64,000 nt of DNA from an uncultured Rhodospirillaceae bacterium (GTDB lineage: Bacteria > Pseudomonadota > Alphaproteobacteria > UBA8366): contig CAJWLM010000013.1 in the NCBI GenBank assembly GCA_913043025.1, positions 1-64,000 on the forward strand, written 5' to 3'. The position numbers and the translations under genes are program-made. The notes under the pieces are model-generated. The model was not told where the DNA came from. It searched no databases and saw only the letters and a program-made list of their open reading frames with translations. Shown piece after piece: positions 61,658 through 64,000 of the stretch (positions are counted from its first letter, which is position 1; every line of letters starts with the position of its first letter).

Positions 61658-63088
61658 ATGGCTGAATTACTAACACCAGACATTTGCATTGTTGGTGCCG
61701 GATCAGGCGGTCTTTTAGTTGCGGCAGGTGCGTCGCAGTTAGGTGCAAAAGTGGTACTTTTGGAGCGCAACAAGATGGGTGGAGACTGCCTTAATTGTGG
61801 CTGCATCCCCTCAAAAGCAATCATTGCTGCAGGCAAGGCTGCGCAAACGGCACGTAAAGCATCACGATTTGGTATCGCAGGTTTATCGCCTAGGATCGAG
61901 TTCCAATCAGTCCACAACCACGTACATGATGTAATAACCAGCATCGCGCCGAATGACTCTACCCAGCGGTATGAAGGTCTGGGCGTAAATGTAATTCGGG
62001 AAGAAGGACACTTCGTTGATCCTCGCGAAGTAGAGGCTGGCAACCTCCGAATCCGAGCGAAAAAATTTGTTATTGCGAGCGGTTCATCGCCGAGAATACC
62101 CCCCATAAAGGGTATTAACGACGTTTCTTACCTGACTAACGAAACTGTCTTTGAATTAAAAAAGGCGCCATCGCACTTGATTGTGGTCGGTGGCGGACCA
62201 CTTGGGTGTGAGCTTGCACAAGCCTATCGAAGACTTGGTGCTAAAGTCACACTCCTAGATGAAGATAAAATTCTCAATAAGGAGGATCCCGAACTTGCCA
62301 CGGTGGTCAAAAAACAACTATTGGAAGAGGGAATAAAGATCAAAGAGTACGCAAAGATTAGGGAGGCCAAACAGAAAAATAATACTGTAATAATTATATC
62401 AAGCTGCTCCAACCAAACAGAGGTCTTAGAAGGGTCCCATTTATTGATAGCAGCAGGACGTGTGCCTAATCTCACGGGTTTGAATCTTGAAGCCGGAGGA
62501 ATAGAGTATGAGCAAAATGGCATATTGACGAATAAGAGGCTCTTAACTTCCAATAACCGAGTATATGCACTTGGCGATGTCATTGACGGTCCGCAGTATA
62601 CACATGCTGCAAGTTATCAAGCAGGTATTGTCATTCGTAACATACTGTTCAAACTGTATGCGAGGGTGAATTACACTTCTTTACCACGTGTCACTTACAC
62701 AGACCCAGAAATAGCGCAGGTTGGCATGAGCCAATCTGAGGCACTTGAAAAAAAGGGTAGTGGTATTCGTATCCTTCGGCAAAGCCTTGCGGATAATGAC
62801 CGTGCTGTCGCTGAGCGCACGCCAGAAGGGATCATTAAGGTACTCAGTGACAAACGAGGTAAAATTCTGGGTTGCTCAATCGCCGGTGCGGGAGCAGGCG
62901 AATTAATAATGCCATGGGCGCTAGCAATTTCTCAGAAGCTAAAAGTAAGCGCCATGGCTGCAACAATTGCGCCCTATCCTTCTTTGAGTGAAATATCAAA
63001 AAAGGCGGCTAGTTCATTTTATGCATCAACTTTATTTAGTGAAAAAACTAAAAAAATTGTCCGCGTCCTTCTCAAGTTCCCTTTTTGA
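61658..63088 (+). CDS. Class I pyridine nucleotide-disulfide oxidoreductase
   Basis: A 476-residue FAD enzyme. It has the N-terminal FAD loop IVGAGSGGLLVAAGA near residue 11, the redox pair in GGDCLNCGCIPSKA near 42, the NAD(P) loop IVVGGGPLGCELAQAYRRLG near 177 and the FAD motif VYALGDVIDGPQYTHAASYQ near 304. In lipoamide dehydrogenase the C-terminus holds a catalytic His-Glu pair (HPTLSE). Here the stretch reads APYPSLSE, so the His is replaced by Tyr. It is therefore not a standard lipoamide dehydrogenase and is closer to mercuric-reductase-like or related enzymes. It lies alone after pepN; the substrate is unknown. Confidence 0.85.
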   Translation: MAELLTPDICIVGAGSGGLLVAAGASQLGAKVVLLERNKMGGDCLNCGCIPSKAIIAAGKAAQTARKASRFGIAGLSPRIEFQSVHNHVHDVITSIAPNDSTQRYEGLGVNVIREEGHFVDPREVEAGNLRIRAKKFVIASGSSPRIPPIKGINDVSYLTNETVFELKKAPSHLIVVGGGPLGCELAQAYRRLGAKVTLLDEDKILNKEDPELATVVKKQLLEEGIKIKEYAKIREAKQKNNTVIIISSCSNQTEVLEGSHLLIAAGRVPNLTGLNLEAGGIEYEQNGILTNKRLLTSNNRVYALGDVIDGPQYTHAASYQAGIVIRNILFKLYARVNYTSLPRVTYTDPEIAQVGMSQSEALEKKGSGIRILRQSLADNDRAVAERTPEGIIKVLSDKRGKILGCSIAGAGAGELIMPWALAISQKLKVSAMAATIAPYPSLSEISKKAASSFYASTLFSEKTKKIVRVLLKFPF

Positions 63089-63097
63089 ATCTAAAGT

Positions 63098-63529
63098 TCA
63101 TAAATCTCTAAATATCACCTCATGACTAATATTTGCTACCTTGCCAAGCATGATAGAAGCAGAACAATATTTCTCCGCCGACAAATCCACAGCTCGATGA
63201 ACCTTATCACGCGATAAATTTTTACCGGACACGATGTAACGTATTTTTATTTGCGTGAATACTTTGGGGTCTTCTTCCGCACGATCAGCTTCGATCTCCA
63301 ACTCACAATCAATAACGGGTTCTCGGGCTTTCTGCAAAATATGGATAACATCGAATGCCGTGCACCCACCCATACCTAGTAGCAGTGTCTCCATAGGACG
63401 TATACCAAGATCTCGACCGCCAGCATCTGGCGCGCCATCCATCACTAGACTATGCCCGCTACCGGACTCCCCCAAAAAGGTTCGCTTCTCTACCCACTTC
63501 ACCCGTGCTTTCATCGTATTTGACACCAT
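63098..63529 (-). CDS. OsmC/Ohr family protein
   Basis: A 143-residue OsmC-type protein. Family marks: the N-terminal MKARVKWVEKRTFLGESGSGH, the first Cys in MGGCTAFDVIHILQKA near residue 60 and the second in YCSASIMLGKVANI near 119. These are the reactive thiols of hydroperoxide reductases. The ATG at 63529 overlaps the stop of the upstream gene by one base (TAATG) and has GGAG upstream; an earlier in-frame start would lie inside that gene. It probably reduces organic hydroperoxides, but the group is functionally mixed. Confidence 0.86.
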   Translation of the reverse strand: MVSNTMKARVKWVEKRTFLGESGSGHSLVMDGAPDAGGRDLGIRPMETLLLGMGGCTAFDVIHILQKAREPVIDCELEIEADRAEEDPKVFTQIKIRYIVSGKNLSRDKVHRAVDLSAEKYCSASIMLGKVANISHEVIFRDL

Positions 63530-64000
63530 TACCGCTCCGCATTTAACCCATAGGGTGTAGCCCAGCTCAGTCCATCCCAACTATCGCCTTTAGGGCTGTA
63601 TTCGCAGCCTACCCAACCGTTATACCCCACACTATCAAGGTGTTCGAACAAAAAGCCTAGATTGACTTCACCGTGTTGCGGCTCATGACGGCCCGGCAAG
63701 CTCGAAAATTGTACATGCCGTATGATGTCAAGATTTGCTTCAAGATTTGCTGCGAGTGAGCCCTGCATGATTTGCATGTGATAGTAGTCGTATTGTAATG
63801 CGATATTAGGTGCGTGAGTGGCCCCAATCAGTTTTCGAGTGTGCTCTGTAGTTGTATGTAAATATCCAGGCACATCTAAAATGTTAAGTGGTTCTAAAAG
63901 TAGCGTGATGCCCTCAGCTTCAGCTACTGGGGCCACCACCATTAAGTTTCTTATGAATGTTTCCTCACATGTCTCTAAGGCTATGCCCTTTGGAACACGC
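63529..64000 (-). CDS. Hydroxypyruvate isomerase-like TIM-barrel protein (5' end missing)
   Basis: The frame is open through the right edge of the window, so the N-terminus is missing; the visible 156 residues run from RVPKGIALETCEETFIRNL to LNAER. It belongs to the sugar-phosphate isomerase/epimerase TIM-barrel family, closest to hydroxypyruvate isomerase (Hyi/OtnI). Typical marks are ITLLLEPLNILDVPGYLH (metal-binding Glu), LQYDYYHMQIMQGSL and HVQFSSLPGRHEPQHGEVN, then WVGCEYSPKGD (second Glu). It overlaps the OsmC gene by one base. It likely interconverts hydroxypyruvate and tartronate semialdehyde, or a similar sugar. Confidence 0.82.
   Translation of the reverse strand, partial: RVPKGIALETCEETFIRNLMVVAPVAEAEGITLLLEPLNILDVPGYLHTTTEHTRKLIGATHAPNIALQYDYYHMQIMQGSLAANLEANLDIIRHVQFSSLPGRHEPQHGEVNLGFLFEHLDSVGYNGWVGCEYSPKGDSWDGLSWATPYGLNAER

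Noticed and set aside
61658..63088. Mercuric reductase in a mer operon
   Set aside because: No merR, merT or merP, no heavy-metal N-terminal domain and no C-terminal Cys pair; only the general fold agrees.

Overview
This window looks like chromosome from a marine-type alphaproteobacterium, most likely a heterotroph with a compact, moderately AT-leaning genome. The support is circumstantial but consistent: a 41-residue alphaproteobacterial-type ribosomal protein L36, a DUF1491 protein (typical of Alphaproteobacteria), a bactofilin, a DgcN/DgcA D-glutamate pair described from marine bacteria, and many TauD, CaiB, HpcH and GGT-type catabolic genes. Genes are tightly packed. Several convergent pairs overlap by 4-12 bases, and several same-strand pairs share ATGA or TGATG junctions. 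I see no phage, integrase, transposase or CRISPR array.

Left part (1-9.7 kb): a CitE-like lyase, then a leftward block with thiE, efp, an inositol-phosphatase family gene, an OmpA-like protein and a MotA/MotB-like ion-channel pair. This is followed by a rightward tandem pair of HpcH/HpaI aldolases and a short rpmJ gene with its own recognisable promoter. Middle-left (9.9-31 kb): mixed catabolic and membrane genes. These are a CaiB CoA-transferase, an SpmA/SpmB-type protein, a CxxxCxxCC cluster protein, a CtpA-type protease, an FMN-dependent hydroxy-acid oxidase, a GDSL hydrolase, a ThDP enzyme, a DMT exporter, two separate class V aminotransferases, a tandem pair of TPR-plus-2OG-oxygenase proteins, an acyl-CoA carboxylase beta subunit, a PrpF-family isomerase, an aquaporin and tRNA-Val(GAC).

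Middle (30.4-38.7 kb): a lytic transglycosylase converges on the dgcN-dgcA pair (D-glutamate to N-acetyl-L-glutamate). A leftward glycan operon follows: a flippase-like membrane protein, a methyltransferase-glycosyltransferase fusion, a methyltransferase, gmd and fcl (GDP-L-fucose). Then come a tiny possible YjfB-like protein and an mtnA-cyclophilin pair.

Right part (41-64 kb): a rightward TauD-cupin-bicupin-MenB/BadI-like operon; TerC, glycerophosphodiesterase and a metallophosphoesterase with a long unrecognised C-terminal half; mmsA and an mmsB-like dehydrogenase flanking DUF1491 and bactofilin genes; trxB; and a leftward operon of gamma-glutamyltransferase, a CobW remnant, both aconitase X subunits, a TauD dioxygenase and a lactonase-like hydrolase. 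The window ends with an MBL hydrolase overlapping pepN, a disulfide oxidoreductase, an OsmC protein and a truncated hydroxypyruvate isomerase.

No single undescribed defence or mobile system is evident. The most interesting material is metabolic: the aconitase X operon, the TauD/cupin/crotonase operon, the tandem TPR-oxygenases and the two-domain metallophosphoesterase. All assignments come from reading motifs by eye, with no database search.
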